Below, piece after piece: positions 45,107 to 57,100 of a stretch of DNA of 64,000 nt. Origin of the DNA: Edaphochlamys debaryana (Eukaryota > Chlorophyta > Chlorophyceae > Chlamydomonadales); the NCBI GenBank assembly GCA_016858145.1, contig JAEHOE010000017.1, forward strand, positions 434,001 to 498,000, written 5' to 3'. The notes under the pieces were generated by a model. That model saw only the letters and a program-made list of their open reading frames with translations, searched no databases and had not been told where the DNA came from. Numbering within the stretch: the stretch's first letter is position 1; each line of letters opens with the position of its first letter. Made by a program: the position numbers and the translations under genes.

Positions 45107-45623
45107 CTGGGTGGGGACGGGAGGGGCGAAGGGTGAGGGTTAGAGAGCTGTCTCAGGGGCGATGTGGGGGGGCGACCTGGGGGACTGGTTTCTAGCGGTG
45201 TGGCCGGAGGTTGGCAGCCGCAGCTTCGGTGGCTGGGAGGCCCAGGCTAGCCCATGGCGTCATGCTTAAGTTGGGCATCACAGCCGCGATGCTGTGAAAG
45301 TAGAGTCGCCAGCAGCTACTGTAGTAGGCCCAGGCCCCCAGCGACTTTGGCTGAGTGAATAGTGCGTCGATTGACCGTGTCGACACCACCGCCACCACGA
45401 CTTCTGCATCGCCAAACACAGTGCCTCTTCCTTCCCTCCTTCCACATCTCAACGGCAGTCCACCTCTTCCTGCCTCTCTCTCCCTCGGTAGTTTTCTCTC
45501 ACACACTCACTCACGCGCCAAAATATGCGTGCAGCAACAAGAATACACACTCCAATCCTGCTCAAAACTGCACCTCACCAGCCACGGGCGGCAAAGGGTA
45601 AACCCTCACGCACACCGCCGGAC
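45107..45623. other. Region that should hold the first exon of the ankyrin-like gene
   Basis: A minus-strand open frame (45506–45192) includes ATGs at about 45270 and 45255, but it ends in a stop (CCGCTAG at about 45200) before any good donor. No GTGAG/GTAAG-type donor in a suitable phase was found. The 3' UTR of the upstream hydrolase gene also falls here. Confidence 0.35.
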
Positions 45624-48600
45624 TTACTCAGCCACCACCGCGGCCGGCACGTCCGCCTCCTCCTTCTTCTCCTCCTTGACCGCCTCCTTCACATCATCCT
45701 CCCCCACGAACCCCTCGCCCGATCCAGCACCCGCCACCGCCGCAACGGCCGCGGCCGCCACCGCCACCTCGGCCGCCGCGCTGGCCGGCAGCGCCGCCGC
45801 CGCCGCCCCCCGCACGCCCGTGCTGTCGCTGCACGTGGGCTGCCCCGCCATAGCCCGCTCCAGCCAGGGCAGCAGCTGGGCGTGCACCAGCTCGGGCTTG
45901 TCGTCGTGGAGGCAGTGCCCGACCTGGAGGGGGGAGGCGGGGGTGGTGGTGGGAGGGGGTGGGAGAATGGGTGGGAGGGGGCGGTTGAACACGGGGAGGG
46001 GGTGGGGGTGAAGTTGAGGAGATGCGGACTTGGGCCAGGGCGCCACGGCCCCAAACGACTCAAGCTAGGCCTGTGGAGCGCGCAGGAAGGCCCCCCGCTC
46101 TCACGTCCTGCAGCCCCCCGCCCCCTGCCCCCCACTCTCACGTCCTGCAGCATGGTGAAGGTGGTCTCGGGACGCATGGAGGGCAGGTTGGCCAGGTACT
46201 TGCCCACCTGCGGGGGGGGGGGAGAGGGGGTATCTTTTCGAGCGGCGGCCGGGAGCGAAGGGGTTGAGGGGGGCCCGGGGTGAGGAGGCTTGGGGACATG
46301 ACGGTCTTGGCCTGACCACTGGAGGAGCCAGCTCAACTGGGAGCGCTTGAAGGGCCCCGCCATCCTTCCATGGCCGCTGCCTGCGCCCACCCACGCACCG
46401 GTCCGTCTGCCGGCGTGAGCGTGTCCTTGTCGCCCCACAGGACCAGCAGGGGCCCAGACACGTCAGACATCAGCTTCCAGGGCTGGGGCCCGGGCGGGCC
46501 TGCGGTGGGCCCGAGGGCAGGGAAGGGCGTCGGGGAGTGCAGCCACCTCCCGGCATCTCCAAGCCGTGGTCCCCAAGCACCTCTGCCCTAGGAAGCTCTC
46601 TCGTTCCTATCCAGCCCCGCTGCAGCCCGCCCGGCCCCGCACACCCCATGCCCCGCCCCACCCGTGATGACGGACACGAAGACCTCCCGTGCGCCCGCGT
46701 CGCAGGAGGGCGCATAGATCTGGTCCACCAGCTCCTGCCGCACCGGGGAGGAGGGGGGGAGGGTCAAGGGAGGGATGGGGTCAGGGGCGGAGAAGAGAAG
46801 GACAAGACGGGTTCAGACGGGCATGGTGATGGGCCACGAGCGTGCCAGCAGGGTCCCGGCCAGCCGGACTGCCAGCAGGCGCCAAGGGCGTGAGGCGTAG
46901 TGCGTGCGAGCATCCGCGCCCCTCCTAGCACCCAGCTCCCACCCAAAACCCCTCCCTTTCCTCCTCCCGCCCCCCACCTGGTCCACTGCGTCCGGGTTGG
47001 TGTAGACCCCGTTCTGGAGCACCTGCATGATGTTGGCCTTGGTCCTGGGGGGTAGAGGAGGGGAGGGCGGAGGGGAGGGTAAGGGGAGGGTTGAGGGGAG
47101 GAGGAGGACAACGATGAGATTGGCAGCGCCGCTGCCTCTCCGCCGCCTTGCTCCACTTCCCACACACCTCAAGCCCTCCAGTTCTCGCTTTTTGCTGCTT
47201 TGGGTTTACTTTAGCTATCACTAATCAGGGTCAGCACACCTCAAGCCCCCCCTTCCCACCCATTCCCCCACCTGACGTTGTTGAACAGCGATGCCGACAC
47301 GGCGGGGATGGAGAGCAGGAAGTCGATGAAGAGCAGCAGGGGGTACACGGCCACGATGCGCCAGTCGGCAACCACGCCTTTGAGGGGCGGGGTGGGGTGG
47401 GGGTGGGGACAAGGATGGGAGTGGGCGTGTGGGTCCTGGTCCTGGTGTGGACCGCTCGCACTGCAACCCACTGCGCACCTGCTCCCCTCTCCTCTTCTGC
47501 CGCCCTCCCTGTCGCCCCCCCTCCGCTCTCACCCTTGTTGTTCATGGCCCCGGCCGAGTTGAGCAGCACCGTGCCGCGGACCGCCTCGGCGGGGAGTGCG
47601 GCGTTGGTCTGGGGGGGGAGGAGTGCGGGTATCGGTGAGCAAGCCGGGTTGCCCGGTCCGTGCAGGAGCGCCTCATGGCGGAGCCCTCGCAGCAGAAACC
47701 TCGCGCAGTTTCAAGCCCAGCCCCTGCCCTCTTGCACCCGCCAGCCTCTCCCCTCCACCCGATGCCTCTCGCCCCCGCCCCTCCCCTGCCCCCTCCCCTC
47801 CCTCTCCCCCCCCCTGTAGCCTTCCCCCCCCCCCCCCCCCCCCCCCCCCCTCCCCCTCCCCCCCTCCCCCCCACCATGAGGCACGCCAGCGCTCCGATGG
47901 AGTTGCCCACCAGCGTCACCGGCCGCCCCCCCATGAACTCCCCCACGAAGTCCACCAGCAGGTCCCGCCACAGCTCCATGCTGGGAAGTGAGGAAAGGGG
48001 AGGAAAGTGTGGGTTGGGAGGGTGGGGGAAGCAAGGTGAGGTGCACGCAGACGAAGTGGGGCAGAATGAAATTTCAGGGGGATGGAGGACGTCTGACGTC
48101 TGGGGCGGCTGGGCCTCCTCTGTCAGCTCTTCCGCCGCCCTTCACCGCTCCCCTTTTCCCCCCTTCCCACCTGAACTGGATGATGGGCTTGGAGGAGGCG
48201 CCAAAGCCCAGAAGGTCAATGGCGTAGACCTGGCCGGGGCATGGGGTCATTCACGCGGTTAAGGTGTGAGGCCCGGAAGCAGCAGCTGCCCTCGTTCCGT
48301 GCAGAAACCCAGAGCCCCACACCTGTGACTCAGCCATATCCCCAGCTCCCTGCCCTTCCCCTGATGCGTCCCCAGCGCCCTGCCTTGTCTCCAGCGCCCC
48401 ACAATCCAGGCTCCACCCACTCTGCTCCACCCCCTTGGCGAGCCACCTGCCCCTGCCGTACCTTGTACTTCTCAGCCAGCACTGGGATGTTGCGGCGGTA
48501 GTGGAAGCTGCTCAGCCCGAAGCCGTGGACCAGCAGGATTGGCTCGCCGCAGCCTGCCGTCTTGTAGCCGATGGTGTAACCGCGCCACTTCCAGGTGTGC

Positions 48601-48995
48601 TCCGTCCAGGGGTGCTGCTCGGAGCCGCTGCTGCTGGTGCTGGTGAGGAACGACAGCGAGTGAACATGCAGGCCGGGGATGGTGTGGGTGCGGGGGCATG
48701 GGATGGAGGGCACGCAGCGCAATCCCCAAGGGAAACCGAGGCAGTCCCAGGTTTGCTCCTGGTCCCTGCTCACAGGCGACGCTGCTCACCTGCTGGCCTG
48801 GGGAGCCACAGGCGCCGCGGTCGATGCTGATGCCGCGAAAGGGTTCACCGGCTGTGCTGTTGCCAGCACGCGCTGAGATGTCCGAGAACGCGCGGCCGCA
48901 ACGCGTGTGGCCCGAACAGGCGCGGCGACCGGTGCGAGGCTTTGCGCATTGCGCCCGTCCTGCGCGTGCACGCGCTTGCCACTGAGCTGCTGCAT
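45624..48995 (-). CDS. Plastid-type alpha/beta hydrolase
   Basis: Eleven exons in transcript order: 48995–48790, 48639–48462, 48229–48171, 47980–47875, 47608–47533, 47377–47272, 47044–46978, 46734–46662, 46499–46399, 46207–46142, 45923–45624 (TAA); 445 residues, all phases consistent. Residues 1 to about 68 are rich in Arg, Ser and Ala, like an algal chloroplast transit peptide. The hydrolase core follows: WKWRGYTIGYKTAGCGEPIL, oxyanion motif VHGFG, VYAIDLLGFGASSKP, nucleophile elbow GNSIG (Ser175), acid in WGDKD (Asp316), and GHCLHDDKPE (His349). The spacing and VRGTVLLNSAGAM resemble plant plastid hydrolases of the At4g36530 and pheophytinase/chlorophyll-dephytylase-like group. The triad is complete, so it is probably active on an ester substrate; chlorophyll or lipid derivatives are only a guess. 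An acidic/Ala-rich tail of about 70 residues follows the fold. Confidence 0.85.
47824..47850. repeat. 27-base poly-C tract in an intron of the hydrolase gene
   Basis: An uninterrupted run of 27 C on the plus strand (G on the transcript) lies about 25 bp from the donor of intron 4 at 47874. Long homopolymers are prone to length error, so the exact count should be treated with caution. On the transcript it could form a G-quadruplex beside the 5' splice site. Confidence 0.85.
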
Positions 48996-49270
48996 CTTTC
49001 TTATGTTGCTGGGTGTCTTTGAGAATAAACAGCAGGTTGGTGCGTCGCGACCGGTAGAATGACTGGCCCACGGCACCCGGATCCACGCCCTTGGGTCGCC
49101 AATCCTCCCCGGCCTGCCTCGCTGGTCCGCTTCACCCTTTCGCAACTTCGCAGCCAAACTTACACCCAACGGTCAGGGCTAGAGATCAAACGAGGCTGTC
49201 TGGCAATTTGAGCTGTTCTTGACTTTCACGGGGCGGGCTGCGCCGTGCGGCAGCGAGCCGGGTTGCGACC
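48996..49270. promoter_or_regulatory. Shared 275-bp region between divergent genes
   Basis: The start codons of the hydrolase (minus) and the SPICE-like gene (plus) are 275 bp apart, so both 5' UTRs and promoters fit here. No TATA box was recognised. Bidirectional promoters of this size are common in compact algal genomes; co-regulation is inference. Confidence 0.5.
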
Positions 49271-52200
49271 ATGCGGCAGTCATCTAGCAGTCGTAGGAGT
49301 AGCAGCTTGCAGCGTCCACCGCGGCCCGGCTCTGCCAAACGCGGACACCGGTCATCGACACCATCGCGGCGCCTCTCTGACTTGACCGAGCGCCCGGCAT
49401 GGGACGTGAGTCGCCGACAGACTAGACTATCGAGCATCGGGCATACTTCAAGCGAGGGGGCTTGGGCCCGCAGTCTGGCCCTCTGGCCGAACCTGTGAGC
49501 CCTGCACCGCAGGCAACCTCGTCCAACCTGGAGAAGCACAAGCTGACGGCGGAGGAGCTGGTATGTGTCGTGAAGGGGATGTGCTGAGAAGGATTGGACA
49601 GTTGCTGAGAAGGGCTGAACGGCCTCGGCCTCCGCAGGAGCGGCGGAAGGCTGCACGTGTCTCGAAGAACCGGCCCCTTGCGGCTGACGCCCGGCGAAGC
49701 TATATTGAGGGTAGGTGGTGGGCCCGGGCGATACACGGAGATGGGCCTCCCGCCCCGGGCACCTGTGCACCCGGGCATCAACGCATAAGCTCTACTGCAG
49801 GCAGACGCGTCCCCTTCCTCGTCCAGAGGGGCAGACCTCAGCCCCCCCTTGTACCCTCGCCTTCTACCCTTCCATCCCACGCGGCCGCAGCTTGGGCCAA
49901 GGGCGTCACGGCAAGCGTGGTTGGCGGCGACACGGGCCCGGACCAGGACCACCCCGGCAGCAGCAATGCATCGCCCTCGGCCAGCCCCTCCCCGCCGCCC
50001 CTCGGCCCCATCAACTACGGCAATGTGGTCGAGATGCTGCGCGCCGCTTCGGCTGCCCCTTCGCCGTCCCCCGCTGCGGCCCAGAACCCGACCCCGGGCA
50101 GGGCCTCCGGGTTTGGCCTCGGGAGCATGACGCTGAGCCCAGGCTTGAGGGCTGGCGTGGAACTAGGTGCAAGGGGCCAGGACGCAGCCAGTCCAGCGCC
50201 TTCGCAGGCGCAGGCGGACGCCCGGCGGGAGGCGGGAGCGGCGGCGGGCAGCCGGGGAGCGTCGGCTGGCGGGGAGGCTGCTGATGCGGGTCAGGCGGGC
50301 GGGCTGCGGCGGGCGGAGATCAGCCTCACGCCCTCCGTGGCGCGACCCAGGTGGGTTTGGGTGCGGCGGGTTGCACACGCAAAACAAGGCGAAGTCTTGG
50401 GCGGCGGGATGAATGGGCGGTGGGATTGGCGAGGGGCGTAAGCATCGTGCTCACTTCAGGCCGCACCCCAGTCACTTTCTACCTCTGAAACCTCTGTCAT
50501 GTCTGCACCCTCGCCAGGTTCAACCCCGCTGACGCCACCACCATCATCGGCTTCGGTGGCAGCGACGACGAGGAGGACGGGGGCGAGGCCGAGGGGCGGG
50601 CGGAGGAGGACTACGACGGCCGCGTGGAGCCGGCCAGCCCCCCCGGCCGCCGCCAGCACAGCCCCGGGGTGGACCCCCTGACTGCGGCCTTCGAGGCGGC
50701 GCTGCTGGGCCGAGGGGCGGGCCGCATGGAGGCAGGGGCAGGGGCGGGTGGTGCGGGGGCGCTTCGGTCCGCGCCGTTCGCCTGGAGCGTGGCGTCGCCT
50801 GGCGCCAATGCGACGCTGGTGGCAGCGGTGAGGCAGGGCCCGTTTCCGGTACCGACAAGAGGCTGCTTTGCGCCAGCTCTGGACCATCAGGAGGGGCCTT
50901 GCACCTGACACCCTCGCACCCCACGGCCTGCACCAGACCTCTGTGTCAGCTCGCTTCCGGGCCTCCCTTCCTTAACCTTCCCACGTGGGCCCACAGGACG
51001 ATGTGGAGCGGCGGCTGCGGGCCCTGGAGGCCGCCCTGGCGAGCGGCAGCGGGCGGGGCACGGGCGGCGGCGGCGGGGCCACGGCGCTGCTGGTGGAGGA
51101 GGTGGCGGACGTGCGGGGCGAGCTGCGCAAGGTGCGGCGCCGGGACCGGGCAAGCCCGGACGCGCAGATGGCAAACGAAGTGTCACCTTGTCGGTATCTA
51201 CGGCCGACATAACTAACGTCCAGCTTCCTGCCTGTGTCGCATGCACAAGCGTAGCCCTCGGCCCGCTGCCCATAACCCCACCCGGCGCCCCCGCCTCCAG
51301 CTTCCCTGGCGCGGGCGATGCAATCCCGCTCAGCAACAATGTCATCCCCATTACCACCCACCCACCCACCCAAACCCAAACCCCAGGTGCAGCAGGACAA
51401 CTCCCGGCTGCGCCAGGAGCTGAGCACCTTCTCCGCCCACGCCAGCGCGCTGCTGACACAGATGCAGGCGCAGCTGCAGCAGCTGCTGCGCGGCGGGGTA
51501 GCAGCCGCCTCCGCCCCCTCCTCGTCAGGCGGCGCGGCGAACGCTTTCCCGTCGGCCCCCGTCGCCGAGCCCACGCAGCCCTACCTCTCACAGCTCGCGC
51601 CCCAGCCGTCATCCTCCCGATTGGGTGCTGCGCCGCCCTCCTTCAGCGCGGGCCTCGGCCTTGCCGCCTTCGAGTCCCAGCCCCAGACTCAGCCTCAGGC
51701 GCAGGCGGCAGCGCTAGGTCAAGGGCTGGGGCAGGTGCAGGCGCCGGGGCTGCTACAGCAGACCGTGGCTCGGCGGAGCATCTTCTCAGACATTGACGTG
51801 GCCTCGCTCAGGGCCTCGGTGCTCCCAGGTGCCGGCACTAGCGGCCGTGCCGACGGGGGCTCGGGTGCGGCTGGGTTCGGCGCAGCCGACGCAGCGATCA
51901 GCGGCGGCGGACTGGGGACGGAACGGTCGGGGTATGGAGCGCTGGGCGGCGCGGGCGGGCGGCTGACGGCGGTTATGACAGCAACCAGCGCCGGTCCGTC
52001 GGCGGCGGCAGGCGGGGCGGCGGGGTGGGGGCTGCAGGGCGCTAGCGGGACGCCCCGGGCTGTGCCGGTGAACTCCGTTGAGGCGGATGAGGTGGAGCTG
52101 CCGTCCTTTGCCGCGTTCAAGTAAGAGGCTCTGATTGCATGCTCTGATAGCAGTTGAGGGTCATCTGTGCCCGGGCTTCCCATTGCGTCCTGCATCGGTG

Positions 52201-52802
52201 GAATGCGCTGGGCCAGCGGTCTTACATTCTGCGCCTTGGCCCCATGCAATCCCCGCAGGAGGTCTGCTGGAGCGGCTGCCTTCACCGCCGCGACGCCGCA
52301 CCTCTCACCCGCGCCGGCCGCCGGCCCGGGCCACAGCACCGGCGGCGCGGGAGCGCCCGACGCCGCCGGGCCGTCGCCCCACTCCGGAACCCGCGTGGTC
52401 CCCGCCCGCTCCTTCCCCACCTCCTACCAGCCTCGCAGCCTGGGCGGGCCCATCCCCCGCACCCAGCCCAGCACCGCCGTCGGCGGCGTCGCTCCCGGCA
52501 ACGCCGCGCTCCTGGGAGGCTCCGCCGCCGCCGCGGCGGCCTCCGTCGCCGCCAGCGGCGCCTACGTCTCCGCGCTCGCCGCCAACGCCGCGGCGGTGGC
52601 GGCGACGGGCGGCTCCGATGCGGCCGCCGCCAGTCTGGCCTGGGCGCACTCGGGTCTGCCGCAGCCGCTGGTTTTCAGCGTGGCTCCAGAGTTCCGGACG
52701 GCGCGTGCCAGCGGTGCGTCCGCCGACAACTCCATGTCCCTCAGCGCCCACACCGCCCACGCGGCCTCGCTGAGGCACCGCGCGTCGGGCGTGGGGCGGT
52801 GA
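49271..52802 (+). CDS. Coiled-coil protein with a SPICE1 (CCDC52)-like N-terminal motif
   Basis: Eight exons: 49271–49405, 49513–49560, 49638–49710, 49801–50350, 50518–50827, 50997–51131, 51387–52120, 52259–52802 (TGA); 842 residues, all phases consistent. The first 40 residues are basic and Ser-rich. Residues 44–73 read as WD, then SSNLEKHKLTAEELERRKAA, then RVSKNR. This resembles the conserved N-terminal block of animal SPICE1/CCDC52 (WD, xHxxTxEDLxRR, xxSKNR), a spindle and centriole protein. A coiled coil covers about 373–455 (DDVERRLRALEAAL; VQQDNSRLRQELSTFSAHAS). The rest is Ala/Gly/Ser-rich with an acidic patch after GFGGSDDEED. If the resemblance holds, a basal-body or spindle role is likely in this flagellate lineage; the match is from memory of the motif only. 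In exon 6 the donor after ELRK (51131) was chosen because it joins the two coil halves in phase. Confidence 0.7.
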
Positions 52803-52820
52803 GGGGGTGTGTGTGGTGAC

Positions 52821-52845
52821 AGCGCAGCGCAGCGCAGCGCAGCGC
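52821..52845 (+). repeat. AGCGC pentanucleotide repeat, five copies
   Basis: Five perfect AGCGC copies lie 18 nt after the stop codon of the SPICE-like gene, in its 3' UTR. A shorter version of the same repeat occurs at about 26731 in the receptor kinase gene. Confidence 0.85.
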
Positions 52846-53099
52846 CCGTGGCTCGAGGGGGATGTGCTGGGGAGCAGAGGGGCGCGCTGTGGGGCTGGAC
52901 GTGGCTGGGGATAGGGAGGAGGTCGATGGGGAGGACGACCAAACAGTGCGCAGCGGTGGCGGCCGATGGGGCTGGAAGTGGAGCGGCTCTTCAGCGGTGG
53001 CAGAGGCACTAGGGCGGGGACAATATGGACATGCCTCCTGAGGAGGGTTGGGCGAGGGACCGCCCCGTGTCATGGGGTGTGTCGGTATCATCAGGCACG

Positions 53100-53104
53100 T
53101 GTAA
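53100..53104 (+). terminator. Poly(A) signal TGTAA of the SPICE-like gene
   Basis: TGTAA lies 298 nt after the stop at 52802, a typical 3' UTR length. Confidence 0.6.
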
Positions 53105-53910
53105 GACTCAGCGCCGTCTACCTCTTGGTCGACGGAGACTCTCTCAGTTCTGGTGGCTAGCGGCAGCGACTGGCGCTCAAGCTATGAGCCGCCACCCGCA
53201 GCCGCTCACGCTGGGGGATTGGTGTTGAATGCCCGTCTACTAGCAGACTGCAGAGGCCAGGGCAGAGGCCACACAGAGCCGAGCTGGCAAGGCAAGCACC
53301 TACAAGTGAGGCCGCGCAGCTGCCTTACAGCTGGCATTGCTTGCCTGCCAGGGATCACACCGTGTCATTAGGGGTGTCTTCATCAGGGTCTTCACCACTT
53401 CCGGCATCCGCAAATTCCAGCTACGCCCGTCGAGCGTCGACTCCACCTGCTCACGCAACCGCGCCCAACAGCGTTCGCCTCAGGCCATGCCATTGCCGTT
53501 CCCCGCCAGGCCTGCATGGCAACCAGATTGCCCGCTAACTCAGTCGCCTCATCAAGCTCAGCTGCAATGCTCCACGCGCATACGGCACGCGACAACCCCA
53601 AAAGGGCATTACTCCAAGACGTTATCATTGCTTTCAAGGCATTGAGCAATGCAAGCACCGTCAACTCTGGCTCCCAAAGAGCACATCAAGGGTACGGGCT
53701 CGCCCCCGCTCACGTCTAAGCCCCTCGGCACCGCACAGCACGCGCCACAGCCCTTGGACGATCTGTCCGCAATAGCGCGTTGTCAGCCTAAGATCACGAT
53801 CTCAGCATGGTGAAGCTGGCTGCATAGTCCAGCCGTACAGCCATGCGCCTACTCAGTGTACCGTCTCCTTAATCTACCGTATGCCCAGCCAATCAAGCCA
53901 GCCGCAGAGG
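53105..53910. other. Intergenic DNA between convergent genes
   Basis: About 800 bp with GC content below that of the genes. A minus-strand open frame of about 90 codons (53664–53392; AELDEATELAGNLVAMQAWR) has protein-like composition, but the listed start is TTG and the first in-frame ATG is a few codons later. It matches no family I know and could be a transposon relic. Confidence 0.4.
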
Positions 53911-53915
53911 TTACA
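53911..53915 (-). terminator. Poly(A) signal TGTAA (minus strand) of the pseudokinase gene
   Basis: Minus-strand TGTAA 285 nt after the stop codon at 54200–54202. This spacing matches the other 3' UTRs in the window. Confidence 0.6.
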
Positions 53916-54199
53916 CCCAGAAGGTCCAGGGGTCTCGTCCGGGCCTTAAGCAACCATAGCAAGCATTTCGTTCACGTACCCCAGCGCCAGAACCCACGCC
54001 TTTCACCCATGCCATCCAAAGCAACATACCGTTCCGCCATCAACCGTCTTCCACGCAGCCACACACCGGCGCCGCCCTTGGACTCTTGACCCCAAGCCTT
54101 CGCCGAGTTCGCCCCATGCACGCATTCACCCTTTCCCGCACAGTACCACCACGTTCGTGCATCGACTGCATACGGCCTGGGTCGAGGTTTGAACGCAGC

Positions 54200-57100
54200 C
54201 TAGGCCCTGGCACTCGACGCGGCCTTGGTCAGCCCCGCCCCCGCCTTGGCCACCAGCCCCTTGGCCTCCGTCACCACCCCGCCCGCGCCGTGGCAGATGC
54301 GGTGCCACACGGACGCATCCAGCAGCGCCTGCCCCTGCCCCTGCCCCGGCGCCTGCGCCTTGCCCGGCCCCACGCCCGCTGCCGGCGCCTGCACCGGCAG
54401 GGCAGCGCCGGGGCCCGGCGGCGCCGCGGCGGCTCGGCTCGGCACCGGGGGCACAGGCGCTGCCGCGCCTCCGCCGCCGCCAGCCCCGCCTCCGCTGCCG
54501 CCGGGCAGCGGCCGCACGATGCCGCCACCGCCGGTTCCGGCTCCGGTTCCGGCTCCGCCTAGCAGCTGCTCCGAGCGGGCCGACAGGGTGCACCAGTCCA
54601 TGGAGTAGTTGGAGGGCACCGTCACGATGGAGGCGTCGCGCCAGCCGCCGCTGCCGCCGGTCTGGCCGCTGCCGGAGTTGCCGCTGCCCTGCGGGGGTCG
54701 GGGAGAGGCGGGGACGGAGGGCAGGCGGGCTGAGGCTGCAGGCCCAGAGCCCACACAACCAGGGTGCGCCACCACGGACCCCGCTGCCCAACCTCGCAAC
54801 AACACCCGCCGTCGCCCCTGCCCTCGCCCAGCCCCAGCCTCCCAGCCCGCGCCCCCGCAGCCCCGCTTTGTTCCCGGGCACAAGCACATTCAGCCAGGGT
54901 CTCGCTCTGTGCTCTTGTGGATCGCTTCGCTTCAAACCCCCTTTATTGACAGCTCAGCACGCACCTTGTACAGGAAGGGCTGCGCGTCCACCACGGCCAG
55001 GGTGCCGGGCGAGGGCAGCGACTCGGTGCGCAGCCGCGCCAGCAGCCCCGCCGCCACGTCCCCGGCCATGTTGCCGGCGGTGGAGAGCATGGACGTGAAG
55101 AGCGCGGGCGGGGGGCGGTACTGCTGGGGGGGCTGGGGCGCCGCGGGCGCGGGCAGGGGGTGGCCCGGGCTGGGGCTGCAGGCCCCCGGCGGGCCCGTGC
55201 CGCCGTCCGAGGCGCGGTCGACGTGGGGCGCGGCGCAGTGGGCGCCGGGTTGCGGCGGGGAGGGCTGCGTGCCGGTGGTGTCGGTTGAGAGCGGGCCGTT
55301 GGCGCCGGCGGCGGAGCCCGCGCCGCTGTGCGCGGTGGCGGCGGCGGCGGCGTGGGCGTCGTAGGGGGCGCCGGGGCGCGTGGCGGGCGGGGTGGTTGGC
55401 GGTTGGTGGTTGGGCTGCGGCTGCTGCTGCTGCTGCTGCATGGCGGTTGCTCCCATCAGGAAGTCGAGCGAGGCGGAGTTGAGCATGTCGTCGTCCGGCA
55501 GGCCCATGACCAGCGCCTGCAGTGCCGTACGGCACGGTACGGCAAGGGGAGGATGCCGTTGAGCTTTGCAAATTTGCGCTCAGAGGCAGAATGTGCAACC
55601 ATGAAAGCGACTTGTGGACAAATGAAAGTGCTTGGACGCATGGGAAAGGCCTAGCACGAGTACCCCGCCGCAACCCACCTCCAGGTCATCAAACATGAGG
55701 TCCGGCCCGTCGTCACCACCCGACGCCGCGGCGCCGTTGACCGTGCCGCCAGTGCCCAGCGGCGACCAATCGGGCAGCACCGGCGACACCGCCGCGCCCC
55801 CCACGGGGCTCACGAGCGACGCTCCGGCGTCGCCGCTGGGGCCGCTGGAGCTGAGGGCCGCCGGCACCGTTGAGCCAATCGACACCGACGCCACGGCGGG
55901 CGAAGATCCGGTGGTTGTAACCGTCCGTACGGCGGCTGGCGGTTGGGTCGGGATCGGCTGGTGCTGCAGCACGCCGCAGCCGAACGGGTCGGGGCTGCCC
56001 GTCGCCGCCGCGGGCAGGTCCACCAGCCCGCTCGAGTCGCCCGAACCCGTCACAGGCTGGAGCACCGCCGGCACCCCCGGCGGCGGCTGCTGCTGCACGG
56101 CTGCCGCCGGCGGCCTGGCCGCCGCCGCCGCCGCGACGGCGGCGTCTGTGGCCGGCCCGACCGCCGCCGCCACCACCATCCGCTCGAGCGCCGTCGCGAC
56201 GGCGGGCGACAGCATGGCGGCGGCGCCCGCCTCCGCCAGCTCGGCCATCACCACGTCGTTGAGCAGCGCCGCGCCCTCTGGCAGGCCCGTCAGGAACCAC
56301 TCGTGCCGCTGTACGGCATCCAGCGTGATGCGGGACCGCGGGTCGCGGCACAGCAGGCCCCGGAGCAGGTCGGCGGCGGCGAGGGACAGCGGCGCGCCGT
56401 GCTTGGCGCCCGGCAGTACGGAAGTGGGCAGCGCGTGTGGGACGAGCAGCTCGCCCTCGATGGAGCCCAGCGGCGCCGCCACGCGCTTGAACATGGCAAT
56501 CACCTGCGGCGGTTGGGAGCGGTTGGTGGTTGGCGGTTGGGGCGGTTGGTGTGGCGATCGAGGTGGTTGCCAGCGGCGGTGGATGGGGGGTTGGGGCGTA
56601 GCGCTTGCAGCGCTGCAGACGCAGACTGGCAACACCCCCGCTGCCCTCGTTGCCGGGGAGTTCCCTACACGCCTAGCGCCACTGAGCCGTGTACCCACAG
56701 CGTCGCATGTGCTGCGCCTTGCCCCTGTGCTGTCAAGCCCTGGCCCCCCTGCCCGAAGCCCCGTGCGCATCCAAGCCCCGGCGTCCCTGCCCAAACCCTG
56801 CCCGTGCCCCAACCTTCCCCAGACGGCCCGCCCCGTCCCCCGCTCGCCTGCTGCTGCGCCGGCAGCTGGGCGTCCTCGGGTCGCGAGTAGGGGTGGCGGC
56901 CTGAGCAGCATAGGGCGCATGGGAGAGCATGGGCAGTCAAACCCTGGATGACCCTGAGGCTTTGTGGGCAGCCGGCATCGGACCGCGGGGATCCAGTACA
57001 GGGCACCGCGCGATCCGCTACGTCTCCAACGCTCCGGCTGCCGCTCCGTTTGCCGCACTTTGCACAGGACAAAGGGACCAGGACCTGTGTCCCCCCGTCT

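Noticed and set aside
45620..45630. GTAAGT donor overlapping the hydrolase stop codon
   Set aside because: It is a perfect donor sequence, but the in-frame TAA follows immediately after a complete fold and tail. No downstream acceptor gives a sensible continuation in the required phase.
47824..47850. Poly-C run as an assembly gap or CRISPR/telomere-like feature
   Set aside because: It is a single homopolymer inside an intron with normal flanking splice sites. There is no repeat–spacer structure and no telomere-type unit.
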